Shown here: positions 23,881-34,792 of the stretch, in pieces
How the letters are laid out: each line of letters opens with the position of its first letter
Numbering within the stretch: position 1 is the first letter of the stretch
Assembly: GCF_002813555.1 (NCBI RefSeq)
Contig: NZ_CP025057.1
Coordinates: 248,001 to 312,000, forward strand
DNA: 64,000 nt
DNA from: Spiroplasma floricola 23-6
GTDB lineage: Bacteria > Bacillota_I > Bacilli_A > Mycoplasmatales > Mycoplasmataceae
Direction of reading: 5' to 3'
Notes under the pieces: generated by a model
The model's database searches: none
Told to the model about the DNA's origin: nothing
What the model saw: only the letters and a program-made list of their open reading frames with translations
Program-made: the position numbers and the translations under genes

Positions 23881-25335
23881 ATGAACAAAGAAATAGAATT
23901 TTATGAACCAAGTAAAATTGCAAAAAAAATTAAAAGAACTAAAATAGTTACAACAATTGGGCCAAGTACTCATTCAAAAGATGATATTAGAAAATTATTT
24001 GAATCAGGTATGAATGTTGTGAGATTAAATTTTTCTCATGGAAAACAAGAAGAACAATCAGAAAAAATAAAATCAGTAATTGAGTTAAGAGAAGAATTAG
24101 ATAAACCAATTTCAATAATGTTAGATACAAAAGGTCCAGAAATTAGAATTGGAAAAGTTCTTGATGGTGCACAAGAAATTAAAGCTGGATCAGATATTAG
24201 AGTTTATACAACTCAAGAAGAGTATTTAAAACGTGAATGTAAAGCAACTGAAATGACAGTTTCATATGATATGAGTATTGATTTAAAACCAGGAGATACT
24301 GTTTTAGTAGATGATGGTAAATTAACATTAAATGTTATTAATGTAGAATCAGGATTAGTTAATTGTAAAGCTTTTAATACACACACTATTAAAACAAATA
24401 AAAGAGTAAATTTACCAGGTGTTGATTTTTCACTACCATTTTTAGCTCAAAAAGATATTGATGATATTAAATATGGAGCAAAAATGAAAGTTGACTACAT
24501 TGCAGCATCATTTGTTAATACAGCAGATAATGTAAAAGAAATTAGAAATATTTTAAAAGAATGTAAAGCTGAACATATCCAAATTATTTCAAAAATTGAA
24601 TCAAAAATAGGTATTTTTAATATTGATTCAATTATTGAAGCATCAGATGGAATTATGGTTGCTCGTGGAGATTTAGGATTAGAAATTCCTTATTATGAAG
24701 TTCCTTATTGAGAAAAACAAATGATCAGAAAATGTAGAAAAGCTGGAAAAGTTGTTGTTGTTGCAACACAAATGTTAGAATCAATGACTGACAATCCTCA
24801 ACCAACAAGAGCTGAAGTAACTGACGTTTATTATGCAACTGAACTAGGAGCTGATGCAACTATGTTAAGTGGTGAATCAGCTGCAGGTATTTATCCATTT
24901 ATAACAACAGAAACTATGGCAACAATTAATAAACGTGCAGAATTAGGTTTCTATGGAAAAATTTACTATGACAGAGCATTAGAAATTGCAAGAAATAGTT
25001 CATCTGGTAAAAGAGCAGAAATTGCAGATGAATTGGCAAACATTACAAGAAATGGTAAATACGAATTTGCATTAGTACTTTCAAGAACTGGTGAATTATT
25101 AAGAACTATTTCAAAATTTAGACCAAATGTTACAATCTTAGGTGTTTGTGACAAAGAAGAATTATGAACTGGATTTGGAGCAATGCATTCAATCTTTATG
25201 AATAGAGTTAAAAGCATTGATAAAATTATTGACAATAATGATGAATTATCTGAAATTGCAAGATCATGAGGTGCAAAAAAAGGTGAACAAATTCTTATTG
25301 TTAGAAATGAAAATATTAAAGTTCATACTGTTTAA
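23881..25335 (+). CDS. pyk: pyruvate kinase 1
   Basis: 484 residues. Makes ATP and pyruvate from phosphoenolpyruvate. TIGPSTHS near the N-terminus, TKGPEIR at residues 83-89, active-site Lys238 in IISKIES, the metal ligand segment [10 protein letters not shown] and the nucleotide-binding TRAEVTDV are all present, and the C-terminal effector domain is complete. AAGGAGG lies 8 nt before ATG 23881. It is cotranscribed with pfkA and ends at a terminator. A second copy follows immediately; the central domain is nearly identical between the two, while the N-terminal 40 and C-terminal 90 residues differ. Confidence 0.96.
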
Positions 25336-25358
25336 AAATACCACTATGTGGTTTTTTT
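25335..25358 (+). terminator. terminator between the two pyruvate kinase genes
   Basis: AAAATACCAC-TAT-GTGGTTTTTT hairpin directly after the first pyk stop. Confidence 0.85.
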
Positions 25359-25393
25359 AATCATTCTATTTAAATAAAACAAATATATAATGT

Positions 25394-25399
25394 TATAAT
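25394..25399 (+). promoter_or_regulatory. -10 box of the second pyruvate kinase
   Basis: TATAAT 29 nt before ATG 25428, after the terminator of pyk1, so pyk2 can be expressed alone. Confidence 0.5.
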
Positions 25400-25427
25400 T
25401 TTTTTGTTATAAATAAGGAGAAATAAA

Positions 25428-26864
25428 ATGAATAAATTTAATTTAAATGAAAAAATGAAAAGAACCAAAGTTATTACAACTATTGGTCCAAGTGTTCACT
25501 CAAAAGAAGCTATCAAAGAATTATTTGATAAAGGAATGACAACAATACGTTTAAACTTTTCACACGCTGATTTTCAAGAACATGGAGAAAGATTTGAATG
25601 AGTTAAAACTTTAAGAAAAGAAATAAATAAACCAATTTCAATTTTATTAGATACAAAAGGTCCAGAAATTAGAATTGGAAAAATGAAAGATGGAAAACAA
25701 GAAGTTAAAGCAGGAACTGAAATAACTGTTTATACTGATCCAAAAGATTTTTCAACAAGAGAATGTTCAGCAACAGAAATGCAAATGTCATATGATATGT
25801 CTCAAGATGTAAAAGTTGGAGATGTAGTTTTAGTAGATGATGGAAAATTAACAATGCATGTAACAAGTGTTGATAAATATAAAGTTATATGTAAAGCATT
25901 TAATACTCATTTAGTAAAAACAAATAAAAGAGTAAATTTACCAGGTGTTGAATTTACATTGCCATTCTTAGCTGAAAAAGATTACAATGATATTCATTTT
26001 GGAATTGAAAATAATATTGACTATATTGCAGCATCATTTGTTAACTCAGCAGATAATGTAAACGAAATTAGAAATATTTTAAAAGAAAAAAAAGCAGAAC
26101 ATATCCAAATTATTTCAAAAATTGAATCACAAGTTGGATGTGATAATATTGATTCAATTATTGCAGCATCAGATGGAATTATGGTTGCTCGTGGAGATTT
26201 AGGATTAGAAATTCCTTATTATGATGTACCATATTGAGAAAAACAAATTATTAGAAAATGTAGAGAACAAGGAAAATTAGTTATTGTGGCAACACAAATG
26301 TTAGAATCAATGACTGATAATCCTCAACCAACAAGAGCTGAAGTAACTGACGTTTACTATGCAACTGAATTAGGTGCTGATGCAACTATGTTAAGTGGTG
26401 AATCAGCAAATGGAGATTTCCCATTTATTACTGTTGAAACTATGTCAACAATTAATAAACGTGCTGAAATTGAATTTTATGAAAAAAACTACTATACTAA
26501 ACAATTAGAAAATGCTAGAAAATCAAGTTCAGGAAAAAGATCTGAAATTGCAAATCAATTAGCAAATACTACTTTAGGTGGAAACTATGAATATGCTGTT
26601 GTTGTTTCAAGAACAGGAGAATTGCTAAAAACTATTTCAAAATTTAGACCAAATGTTACCATCCTAGGTGTTTGTGATAATGAAAAATTATGAACTGGAT
26701 TTGGAGCAATGCATTCAATCTTTATGAATCAAGTAGATAATTTAGATTCATTCATGGATGATCAAAAAGCAATCTCAGAAGTTGCAAAATCATGAGGTGC
26801 AAAATCAGGAGAAAGAATCTTGTTTGTTAGAAATGAAAATATTAAAGAAATTACAGTATTATAA
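25428..26864 (+). CDS. pyk: pyruvate kinase 2 (tandem duplicate)
   Basis: 478 residues with every pyruvate kinase motif intact ([32 protein letters not shown]), so both copies look catalytically able. It lacks the N-terminal [11 protein letters not shown] extension of copy 1. The central catalytic segments are identical to copy 1 at protein and almost at DNA level (for example around 24640-24700 and 26160-26220), while effector-domain residues differ, which suggests recent duplication or gene conversion. It has its own TATAAT and the ribosome site AAGGAG. Different effector responses of the two isozymes are possible. Confidence 0.95.
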
Positions 26865-26870
26865 TTTTAA

Positions 26871-26903
26871 AAAAACTAAACATTTTTATGTTTAGTTTTT
26901 TTT
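26871..26903 (+). terminator. terminator after pyk2
   Basis: AAAACTAAACAT-TTTT-ATGTTTAGTTTT hairpin with eight T. Confidence 0.85.
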
Positions 26904-26925
26904 ATCTCTATTTAATAAAATTAGG

Positions 26926-26931
26926 TATAAT
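26926..26931 (+). promoter_or_regulatory. -10 box of thrS
   Basis: TATAAT 51 nt before the thrS start. The leader is too short for a T-box riboswitch, and no specifier stem is visible. Confidence 0.5.
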
Positions 26932-26981
26932 ATAAATTGGTGCATTAACTATAGGGAAATGAAAAAAAGGTGGAAGTATAT

Positions 26982-28925
26982 ATGAAAATAAAATTACTAG
27001 ATGGAAAAATAATGAGTTTTGATATTCCAAAAACTGTTATAGAAATTGCTCAAGAAATATCTATTTCATTAGGTAAAAAATGCGTAGGAGCAATTATTAA
27101 TGGCAAAGAAGTGGTTCCAAGCAAAGCAACTATAGATAAAGATTGCAAATTGGAATTAATTACAGAAAGACATGAATTATTTAATTCAGTTGTAAATTAC
27201 ACTGCAAAAATAATTACAGGCTTTGCTTTAAAAACTTTATTTCCACAAGGAAGTCTTTATCCTGAATCAGAAGGATATGATAAATCAGAGTTCTTTGTGT
27301 ATTATGACTTACCAACCAAATTAACATTAGAAGACTTGAAAGAAGCAGAAAAATTAGCAAATGATCTTATTAGTAAAAAAATAGAACTTAAATTTGAAGA
27401 TGTAACTTTTACAGATGAAAAATATAATGAATTAATGAGCTCAATTAATGTCAAAAAAGAATATATTGATATTATGTTGGAAATGAATAAGAACAGATAT
27501 ATTAAATTTCCAGTTGCATCATTAAATGGTGTTGTATATTACTCTAGATATGCTAATTTAAATAATACAAGCGATTTATTTAAGATTGAATTAAATGAAA
27601 TAACTGCCTTTCAAATAGAAGATAATAAATATGTATATAAAATTCACGGTTTGACTGCAATTAGTGAAAAAGAATTAGAAGAAAAGAAAAGAAAAATTGA
27701 AGAATTAAAAGAAAATGATCATAAATACATTGCCAAAAATTTGGAAATATATCATTTAGATCCTTTAATTGGACAAGGTTTACCTATTTGATTGCCAAAT
27801 GGTACTGTTTTAAAACAAGAAATCAAAAAATACTTAATGGAAAAAGAATTTGAATATGATTTTATTCAAATTGAAACTCCTGTAATTGGAACAAGTGAAC
27901 TTTATAAAACTTCAGGGCATTGAGATCATTATAGAGATGATATGTTTGCTCCTATGATTCTTCCAAAAGAAGAAATGGTTTTAAAACCAATGAGTTGTCC
28001 TCATCATATTTCAGTTTATAGATATAAACAAAGAAGTTATAGAGATTTACCTTTAAGATTTGCAGAGCATGCATTACAACACAGATATGAATCATCTGGA
28101 AGTTTAACAGGGCTTGAAAGAGTTAGAGCAATGGAATTGACAGATTCACATATTTTTGTAAGAGCAGATCAAGTTAAAGATGAATTTATAAGATGTTTTA
28201 ATTTAATAACAGAGGTTTTAAAAACTTTTGATATTAAAATTGATTACTTATCTTTATCATTAAGAGATCCAGAAGATAAAGAAAAATACTTTAATGATGA
28301 CAAAATGTGAAATCAAGCTGAAGCAGAACTTGAAAAAGTTTTAAATGAATTAAAAATTGATTATAAAAAAATGATTGGTGAAGCTGCATTTTATGGACCT
28401 AAATTAGATATTCAAGCAAAAACTGCTTTAGGACATGAAATTACTGTTTCAACAATACAATTGGATTTTTTATTACCTCAGAAATTTGAGCTTAGTTATA
28501 TAAATTTTGAAGGGGAATTAGAAAGACCTATTATGATTCACAGAGGTCTTGTAGGAACTTATGAGAGATTTATTTCAGTTCTTTTAGAACAAACAAAAGG
28601 TGTTTTACCATTATGATGTAGTCCTCAACAAGTTGAAATAATTCCTGTAAATATTGCTAAAAAAGACTATGCAGAAAAAGTAAGAGAGGAATTAAAATCA
28701 AAATTAATAAGATCAAAAATAGATCTTAGAGATGAAAGATTGAGTTACAAAATTCGTGATGCACAAATTAGAAAAATTCCTTATCAATTAGTATTAGGAG
28801 ATAAGGAATCTGAAAATGATATGGTAACATATAGAAAATATGGTAGTGAAGAACAAATTACTGTAACTCTTAAAGAATTTATTAAAATGATTGAGAAAAA
28901 AGTGAAAGAAAAAATATATAATTAA
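26982..28925 (+). CDS. thrS: threonyl-tRNA synthetase
   Basis: 647 residues, full length. The N-terminal TGS domain ([20 protein letters not shown]) and the second additional domain are followed by the class II core: motif 1 region around [18 protein letters not shown], zinc/substrate segment [12 protein letters not shown] (Cys plus His ligands), motif 2 [16 protein letters not shown] and motif 3 [18 protein letters not shown]. The C-terminal anticodon-binding domain is complete. ATG 26982 follows AAAGGTGG; an in-frame GTG at 26970 lies inside that ribosome site and is rejected. In the editing domain the usual HxxxH looks changed (region 27170-27420), as in other mycoplasmas that lack editing. 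Confidence 0.96.
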
Positions 28926-28951
28926 ATTTAATTAGGAGATTAATAAAAATT

Positions 28952-30064
28952 ATGAATAAAAACAACAATATAGAAGAAGAAATTAGGTCACTTAAAGAAT
29001 TAGATTATGGAGTTTTAGATGCACAGCATTCATTTATGGTGGATGGTGTATTGGGTGGATTTAAAGCTGCAATTCATAAGTTGCACTATACTTTTATAAA
29101 GCAAATATTGCTTGGAATTATGAGTGGTGTAATTATAGGTTTTGGATATGTTGCATGTATTATTGCAATGGTATCACTTAAAGGTACTGGTTTTGAAGCA
29201 TTTGGAACAATTTTATTAGGTTTTATTTTTCCAGGGTGTATTATTATGATTACATTTCTTGGTGGGGGATTGTTTACAAGTCATGTTTTTAGTACAATTC
29301 CAGTTTTTAAAGGTTGTGGAAGTAAAAGATTATATTTAAAAGGAATTTTTGGAGTTCTTTTAGGAAATTTTATTGGAACATTTATTTTTGTAGCAATCTT
29401 TTCAGGAGCAGGAGGACTTTGAGATAATGTTCCTTTTCTAAATAAAGTTTTTGATATAGCAATGCATAAATTATATTTAGTAAATCATGATTTACAAAGT
29501 AATGGATCAATTAAAGCAGTAAGTATTCTTGCAACAATTGGAATAGGTATATGTTCAGGGATTTTGTGTAATATAATGGTTTGTTCAACATTGCCATTAG
29601 CAAGTACAACAAAAAATGCAGCAGCAGTTATTTTATTAATGGTTTTCCCAATTGCTTATTTTGCAATTGGAGGTTTTCAACATGGACCTGCAAACTCTTT
29701 CTTTATGTGAATGTTATTATTTGAGGCAATTTTTAATCATAGTCAAGTAGCAATAACAAATGGTAGTGGAGAAGTTCTATTACGTCCAGAATTTTATCAT
29801 TTTGCTTTATTTATTGCTTTAAGTACAATACCAACTTTAATTGGTAATTGAATTGGGGGAGCATTATTGCTACCAGGAGTTTTATATTTTATTAATAAAG
29901 AATATGCATCAATTTTATTCAAAAAAATTAAATTGGAATATTTAGAAGAAAAAATGGGTAGTTTCAAAGAAATTGCTGATAAACAAATTAAAAAAATTGA
30001 TAAAAAGTTGAAACAGAAAAAAGCTAATATTGAAGCTAGAGAAAGTGAAAACAAATCAGAATAA
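28952..30064 (+). CDS. formate/nitrite transporter (FNT) family channel
   Basis: 370 residues with six hydrophobic segments between about 45 and 325. Family marks: the first-helix region GIMSGVIIGFGYVA, GGGLFTSH (substrate-ring segment) and LLGNFIGT. FNT proteins are pentameric channels that move small monovalent anions (formate, nitrite, lactate) with protons. A fermenting mollicute would most plausibly use it for lactate, acetate or formate export. The C-terminal 65 residues are a charged helix (KQIKKIDKKLKQKKANIEAR), longer than usual. AGGAGA precedes ATG 28952. Substrate is inference. Confidence 0.9.
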
Positions 30065-30065
30065 A

Positions 30066-30103
30066 AATAAAACTAACTTTTTAAAAAGTTAGTTTTATTT
30101 TTA
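30066..30103 (+). terminator. terminator after the FNT gene
   Basis: AAAACTAACTTTTT/AAAAAGTTAGTTTT hairpin with a T-rich tail. Confidence 0.85.
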
Positions 30104-30196
30104 TAAACTAATAAGAGTCAAAATTTAACTAAAATTATATATTCATTTTCACCTATGTTAATATTAATTTGAAAGAGATAAAAGTAGGGTAAAAGA

Positions 30197-31220
30197 ATGA
30201 ATAAACAAAATTTTATAACTATGCCTAAATTTGAGATGCATTTACATATTGAAGGAACAATGTATCCTGAATTTTTTGTTAAAAAAGCAAAAGAAAAAAA
30301 TATCAAACTTGCTTTTGATACTCCAGAAGAATATTATGTTGATTATAGAACCAGAAATACATTACAAAAATTCCTAATGACTTATTATGGAAATATGCGT
30401 GTATTGGAAAATAAATGAGATTTTTATGATTTAGCTTGAGAACATGCCAAAAGAGCTTCTGAGCAAAATATTAGATATGCTGAAATATTTTTTGATCCTC
30501 AACCACATCTTTATAGAGGTGTTAAATTTGATGAAATTGTAAATGGATTATATGAAGCTTTTCAAGATGCTAAAAAAAAATTAAATTTTAGAGCACAATT
30601 GATTATGTGTTTTTTAAAAGATTTACCAGAGTATGAAGCTGAAGAAGTTTTAGAATTGGCAAAATCTGCAATTAAGCAAAATAAAATTATAGCTATTGGT
30701 TTTGATTCAAGTGAATCACCAAATTGAGTACAAAGGTTTCAAAAAGTTGTTTTAAAAGCAAGATTCTTAGGATTAAAAGTTGTAAGTCATTGTCAAGAAA
30801 ATGTTACAGATCAATCAGCATGAGATGTATTGCATTATTTTCAACCTAATAGAATTGATCATGGTTTTTTATACACGAGGATAAAGAAATTTTGACAAGA
30901 ATAAAAAATGATAATATTCACATAACAATGTGTCCATTTTCAAGTACAAGAGGAAATAAATTCGAAAATAAAAAAGATTATCCAATTAAAAAATATTTGA
31001 ATTTTGGAATTCAATTAAATATTAACTCTGATGATCCTGCATATCATGGAGCTACTTTAACTCAAAGTTTTAATTATGTAGATGATATGTGAAATCTTTC
31101 AAAAGAAGAGTGAAAAACAATAAGTCTAAATTCTGTTAATGGTACATTTCTAAATGACAAAGAAAAAGAAGAATATAGAAAAGAAGTAATAACTTTCTTT
31201 GAAGAAAAGTGACAGATTAA
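30197..31220 (+). pseudogene. add: adenosine deaminase, frameshifted
   Basis: Adenosine deaminase fold: MHLHIEG (metal-binding HxH) at residues 14-20, SHCQENV with the catalytic region, and NSDDPAYHG carrying the metal Asp. The first 225 codons are in one frame up to GGT-TTT-TTA at 30863-30871; the rest (HEDKEILTRI onward) is in the -1 frame. A single T missing from the T6 run at 30865-30870, or -1 slippage on U-UUU-UUA, would restore a full protein. Near the end the -1 frame has no stop until 31899; adding one base near 31205 would give a TAA at 31218, so a second lesion is likely. Either a decayed gene, a recoded one or two sequence errors. Confidence 0.75.
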
Positions 31221-31260
31221 GAGTTTAAAAAAGCACTTCTTTAAGTGCTTTTTTAAACTC
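31221..31260. terminator. bidirectional terminator between add and the DcuC-like gene
   Basis: Perfect 18-bp stem GAGTTTAAAAAAGCACTT / AAGTGCTTTTTTAAACTC with a CTTT loop. It serves both convergent genes. Confidence 0.9.
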
Positions 31261-32695
31261 TATATAAAGATAATAAGTGATAAAATAAGCATTAATATTA
31301 CCCCAGATAGTAAAGGAATGCATGTTCTTTTTATTAATTCGGTAGTTGTTACATTAGTTTTTTGTGAAACAATAATAACTACTGAAGAAACTGGGGACAT
31401 AGCTCTAAAAAGATTTCCTGCCATTTGGAATGGTACTATTGCAGCAGCTGAACTTATTCCTGATGCTTGTGCCATTGATGGAAGAATTGGAGCAAGTGCA
31501 AATAATAATGCTGTTCCTGATCCACTTAATAAAACAATAAATGCTGTAAATATAACTAAGATAATAGGTAGCAATATGGAACTGCCCCCTGTTAATTTCA
31601 TAGCAGATTCTAATTTAGCAATTAAACCAATATTTGTTAAACCTTTTATAAAAACATCTGCTGCTACTCTCAAAGCAACAATAACCATATTGGCACCCAT
31701 ACCTTTTCAAAAGGCAGCTGTTTCAGTTGATACAACTTTGAAAGATTTCTTATTAATTCACTCACAAAATATGGCAATAATAAAACTTAAAAAAGTTACT
31801 AACTCAACTGATATTTCTAAACCACCATTAAATGCAAAAGTGCTTAGAATAAAACTTATAATAACAAGTATAATTGGTAACATTGGTAAAATAGTATAAA
31901 CAATTTTGTAAGTTTTACCTGACTCAATAGTTACTATTTTATGAATTTCTTCATTAAAGTTATATTGTATACCTTTTTTTAAATCTCTTTTATCACAATA
32001 CAATTGTCAAAATAAATGTACTAAAGACATAAAAACAATTGTTGGAAGTGAAATCATTGCGTGATATTTTATTACATATTCAGTAGCAGATATTCCTAGC
32101 TATTCTGCAATAAATACATTATCACTTCCTAAAGGAGTAGGCATAATTGTTGCTGTTGTTGCTATTACACCACCAGCAGATAATGGAGATATACCTGATT
32201 TAATTAAAACTGGAAATAAAGTAGTCATTAAAATTAAAGCCAATGTTGCAGCTGAAGGAATAGTTAAAGATAAAATATGACCAAAAATAAAAACTATTGG
32301 AATTAATAAATATTTTTTCTTAATCTTTACTAAAGGTTTTGTTAAAGTTGCAACAATAACATCATTTGCTCCTATTTGTCCCATAAAAGCACTATAACCT
32401 CCAAGTAAAAGTATAATAAATCCTGCACCAGAAACACCTTTAGTAAAACTTTTTGTTAATTCTTCTAGTGGATAAAAAACATCAATTGGCTTATTTATTT
32501 GAACTTTGCCTAAACACATAGATATTATTAACAAGAATAAGCCTAAAACAAAAAGGGAAATAATTATATTAACCTTTTTTATTAAAAAAAAGATAAGTAA
32601 GCCAATAGCCAATGCTCCAAATATATACATAAAAATATCGTTTATCATTTGTTTAATATGGTCAAAATATTTTTTCAAATGTTAAAAACTTTCAT
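31260..32695 (-). pseudogene. DcuC/YfcC-like membrane transporter with premature TAG and a disrupted start
   Basis: About 475 codons of a 10-12-helix transporter of the DcuC superfamily (GGYSAFMGQIGANDVIV; NLFRAMSPVSSVVIIVS; ELIKRTCIPLLSGVIL). The frame is open on the reverse strand from TTG 32678 to the TAG at 31260 except for an in-frame TAG at 32100-32102 (codon 193, after FIAE). The best start, ATG 32695 with AGAGGG upstream, is in a neighbouring frame and needs a one-base change in the A run near 32672-32677 (MKVFNIWKKYFDHI). The gene lies behind a guanine-type riboswitch, so a purine nucleobase or nucleoside may be the substrate. With two lesions it is probably inactive. Confidence 0.7.
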
Positions 32696-32750
32696 TAAAT
32701 AACCCTCTCTCAATCTATCTTAAAAAAGATGCTTGAAAAAAGTAAAAATT

Positions 32751-32771
32751 ACAGAAACAAAAAGTTTCTGT
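32751..32771 (-). terminator. riboswitch expression-platform terminator
   Basis: On the reverse strand ACAGAAAC-TTTTT-GTTTCTGT followed by AATTTTTAC, 5 nt after the aptamer. Its left arm can also be reached by the P1 strand, so purine binding would stabilise P1 and favour termination. Confidence 0.75.
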
Positions 32772-32775
32772 CAGA

Positions 32776-32837
32776 CTCATAGTATTTTGATAGGTCAAAA
32801 TGTAGAAACACCAACCCATTATGTTGGTTTATACAAG
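32776..32837 (-). promoter_or_regulatory. purine riboswitch aptamer (guanine type)
   Basis: Reverse strand: P1 CTTGTA/TATGAG with two G-U pairs; P2 CCAAC/GTTGG with loop containing ATAATGG; J2/3 TGTTTCTACA (consensus GTTTCTACC); P3 ATTTTGA/TCAAAAT; J3/1 ACTATG. The nucleotide before TATG is C, which in this class specifies guanine (U would specify adenine). P3 loop is short (CCTA). J2/3 differs from the 2'-deoxyguanosine variants of Mesoplasma florum. It controls the DcuC-like gene. Confidence 0.8.
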
Positions 32838-33017
32838 CATTTTATTAAGTTAAAATTATTTTAACATTTTTTTAACAATGATTATTAATCAAAAAACTTA
32901 TAAGTCTTTATATTTTATTTATTAAAAAGCTAAAATATTTGTATAATATGAAATTTTAATTATAGTTTTCCTTTTTTTTATATATAATAAAAAAAGATAA
33001 ATGCATAGGAGTATTTT

Positions 33018-33139
33018 ATGAGATTAACAATCAAGCAAATCAGTAGGGGCAAACGCAAGTAGTTTTATTAACTATTGATTTTTTGATTACAATTACAATA
33101 ATACTTATTTTTAAAAATTTAAATAATAAATACAAATAA
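33018..33139 (+). pseudogene. tiny membrane protein with an apparent frameshift
   Basis: ATG 33018 follows AGGAGTATTTT. The first frame gives 14 codons (MRLTIKQISRGKRK) before TAG at 33060. If one G is added to the GGGG run at 33046-33049, the frame continues as QTQVVLLTIDFLITITIILI, a transmembrane helix, ending in KNLNNKYK and TAA at 33137. A promoter-like TATAAT lies near 32990. It could be a broken small gene or a sequence error; no family recognised. Confidence 0.35.
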
Positions 33140-33206
33140 TAAATAATATAGGAAAACTTAAACTTAATATAAAAAAAATTAACAATTAGAATGAGAGACT
33201 AAAAAA

Positions 33207-34739
33207 ATGAATAATAAAGAACCTAAATTTAAAAAGAAATTTAAATTTAAAATACCCACCTCATTTACGATACTTTTTGCAGTATTGATAATGATAATGA
33301 TAACATCTTGAATATTGTATTATTCAGGAGTAACTTATAATAAACCGGGAAAAAACGAAACAGACCCATCAGTTCCAACTGTAATTACAGGTATTGGAAT
33401 TGTAGATTTATTTGTATCTATATTTAAAGGATTTGAAGATAAAGTAGAAATTATTGTATTTGTTTTATCAATTGGAGCATTTATTTATATAGTAATGAAG
33501 TCAAAATCACTAGATGCGTTGACTCAAAAAATAGCGTGAAAATTTAAAGATAAGACAATCTGAGCAATTCCAATTATTGTTATATTTTTAAGTTTTTGTG
33601 GTTCTGCATATGGAATGGCAGAAGAAGCTTTGGGATTTCATATGATAGTTATTCCATTAATGTTAGTAGCAGGTTTTGATGTTTTCACAGCATTAATAAC
33701 AGTATTACTTGGTGGGGGAATTGGTCCCATGTTGGCAACATTTGATCCTTTCTTAATTTTTACAGCAGCAGATGCTGCAAATTCTCAAGCAATGGATGGT
33801 TTAATTTTTAGATTAATAGCTTGAGTTCTTGTAACAGGATTTACTTCAGGGTGAATAATGTTTTATGCAAGAAATGTTAAAAAAAATCCTCAGCTTTCAT
33901 ATACATTTTCAACATTAGAAGAGGATAAAAAATTCTTTTTAAAAGAACAAATTAACGAAGTTGCTTTAACTAAAAAAAGAATAACAATCAGTGTAATTTT
34001 TTTAGTAATGTTTTTAATAATGATTGCATATCTATTTCCTTGAGATGAATTGTTTAAAACAACTGCCATGAAGGATTTTGGAAATTGAGTTAACAAATAT
34101 ATTCCTTTTTTAACAGGTTTAGTTCCTGGTATGGGATATGGCGATATGTTCATAGTTGCTGGTTTCTTTTTAATAGGTTCATTAATAGTAGCTATTTTAA
34201 ATTGAGAAGGAGAAGAAACTTTCATTGAAGATCTTCTTGCTGGTGCAAAAGATATGATAGGAGTTGCATTTATTATTTCAATTGCAGGAGCTATTACTTA
34301 TCTTTTAAAAGAAACAGGTATTCAAGCACTTATGTTAGCAGGAATCAAAAATTCAAATATAGGTAATATGAATCCATTTTTATTTATTATTATAACTTTC
34401 TTATTGTTTATACCTATGTCGTTTGCTTTACCTTCAACTTCAGGTTTTTCAAGTGCAGTATTTCCTGTTTGAGGACCATTAGCAGGTTCAATAAGTATAG
34501 GTTCAACTGGAACAAATATGATTTCTGGAAGTATAACAGCATTTGCATATGCTAATGGAATGGCAAATATGGTTTCTCCAGCTTCTGGAATTGTTGTTGG
34601 AGCAGCACAAATTGGTAGAACAAGTTATGGTACAATTATAAAAGGAACTTGAAAATTTCATTTAAGTTTATTTATAATAAATATAGCACTACTTTTAATT
34701 GGAACAGGTCTTAATTATACAGGATCTCATATTTTTTAA
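33207..34739 (+). CDS. YfcC-family (DcuC superfamily) amino-acid/dicarboxylate transporter
   Basis: 510 residues, about 11-12 hydrophobic segments. It matches the YfcC type: a basic N-terminus (KFKKKFKFKIPTSFTILFA), a loop after the first helix, GMAEEALGFHMIVIPLM (conserved acidic pair), LLGGGIGPMLATF and SFALPSTSGFSSAVFPVW, and PASGIVVGAAQIGR near the end. YfcC proteins are thought to move basic amino acids or dicarboxylates, substrate unproven. ATG 33207 has only a weak GAGAG ribosome site. It is the same superfamily as the broken reverse-strand neighbour, so it may be the surviving paralogue. Followed by a terminator-like hairpin. Confidence 0.85.
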
Positions 34740-34755
34740 AAGATATTAACATTCA

Positions 34756-34780
34756 AAAACCTAACGGTTTTTTATTTTTT
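34756..34780 (+). terminator. terminator after the YfcC-like gene
   Basis: AAAACC-TAAC-GGTTTT hairpin with a long T tract, just before the next ribosome site. Confidence 0.75.
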
Positions 34781-34792
34781 TGGGGGTAATTT

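Noticed and set aside
26903-26981. T-box riboswitch before thrS
   Set aside because: The leader is under 60 nt and lacks the T-box sequence and specifier stem.
31318-31899. Open frame on the plus strand after adenosine deaminase
   Set aside because: It lies opposite the DcuC-like transporter, whose reverse-strand frame shows membrane helices and family motifs; the plus frame is a shadow.
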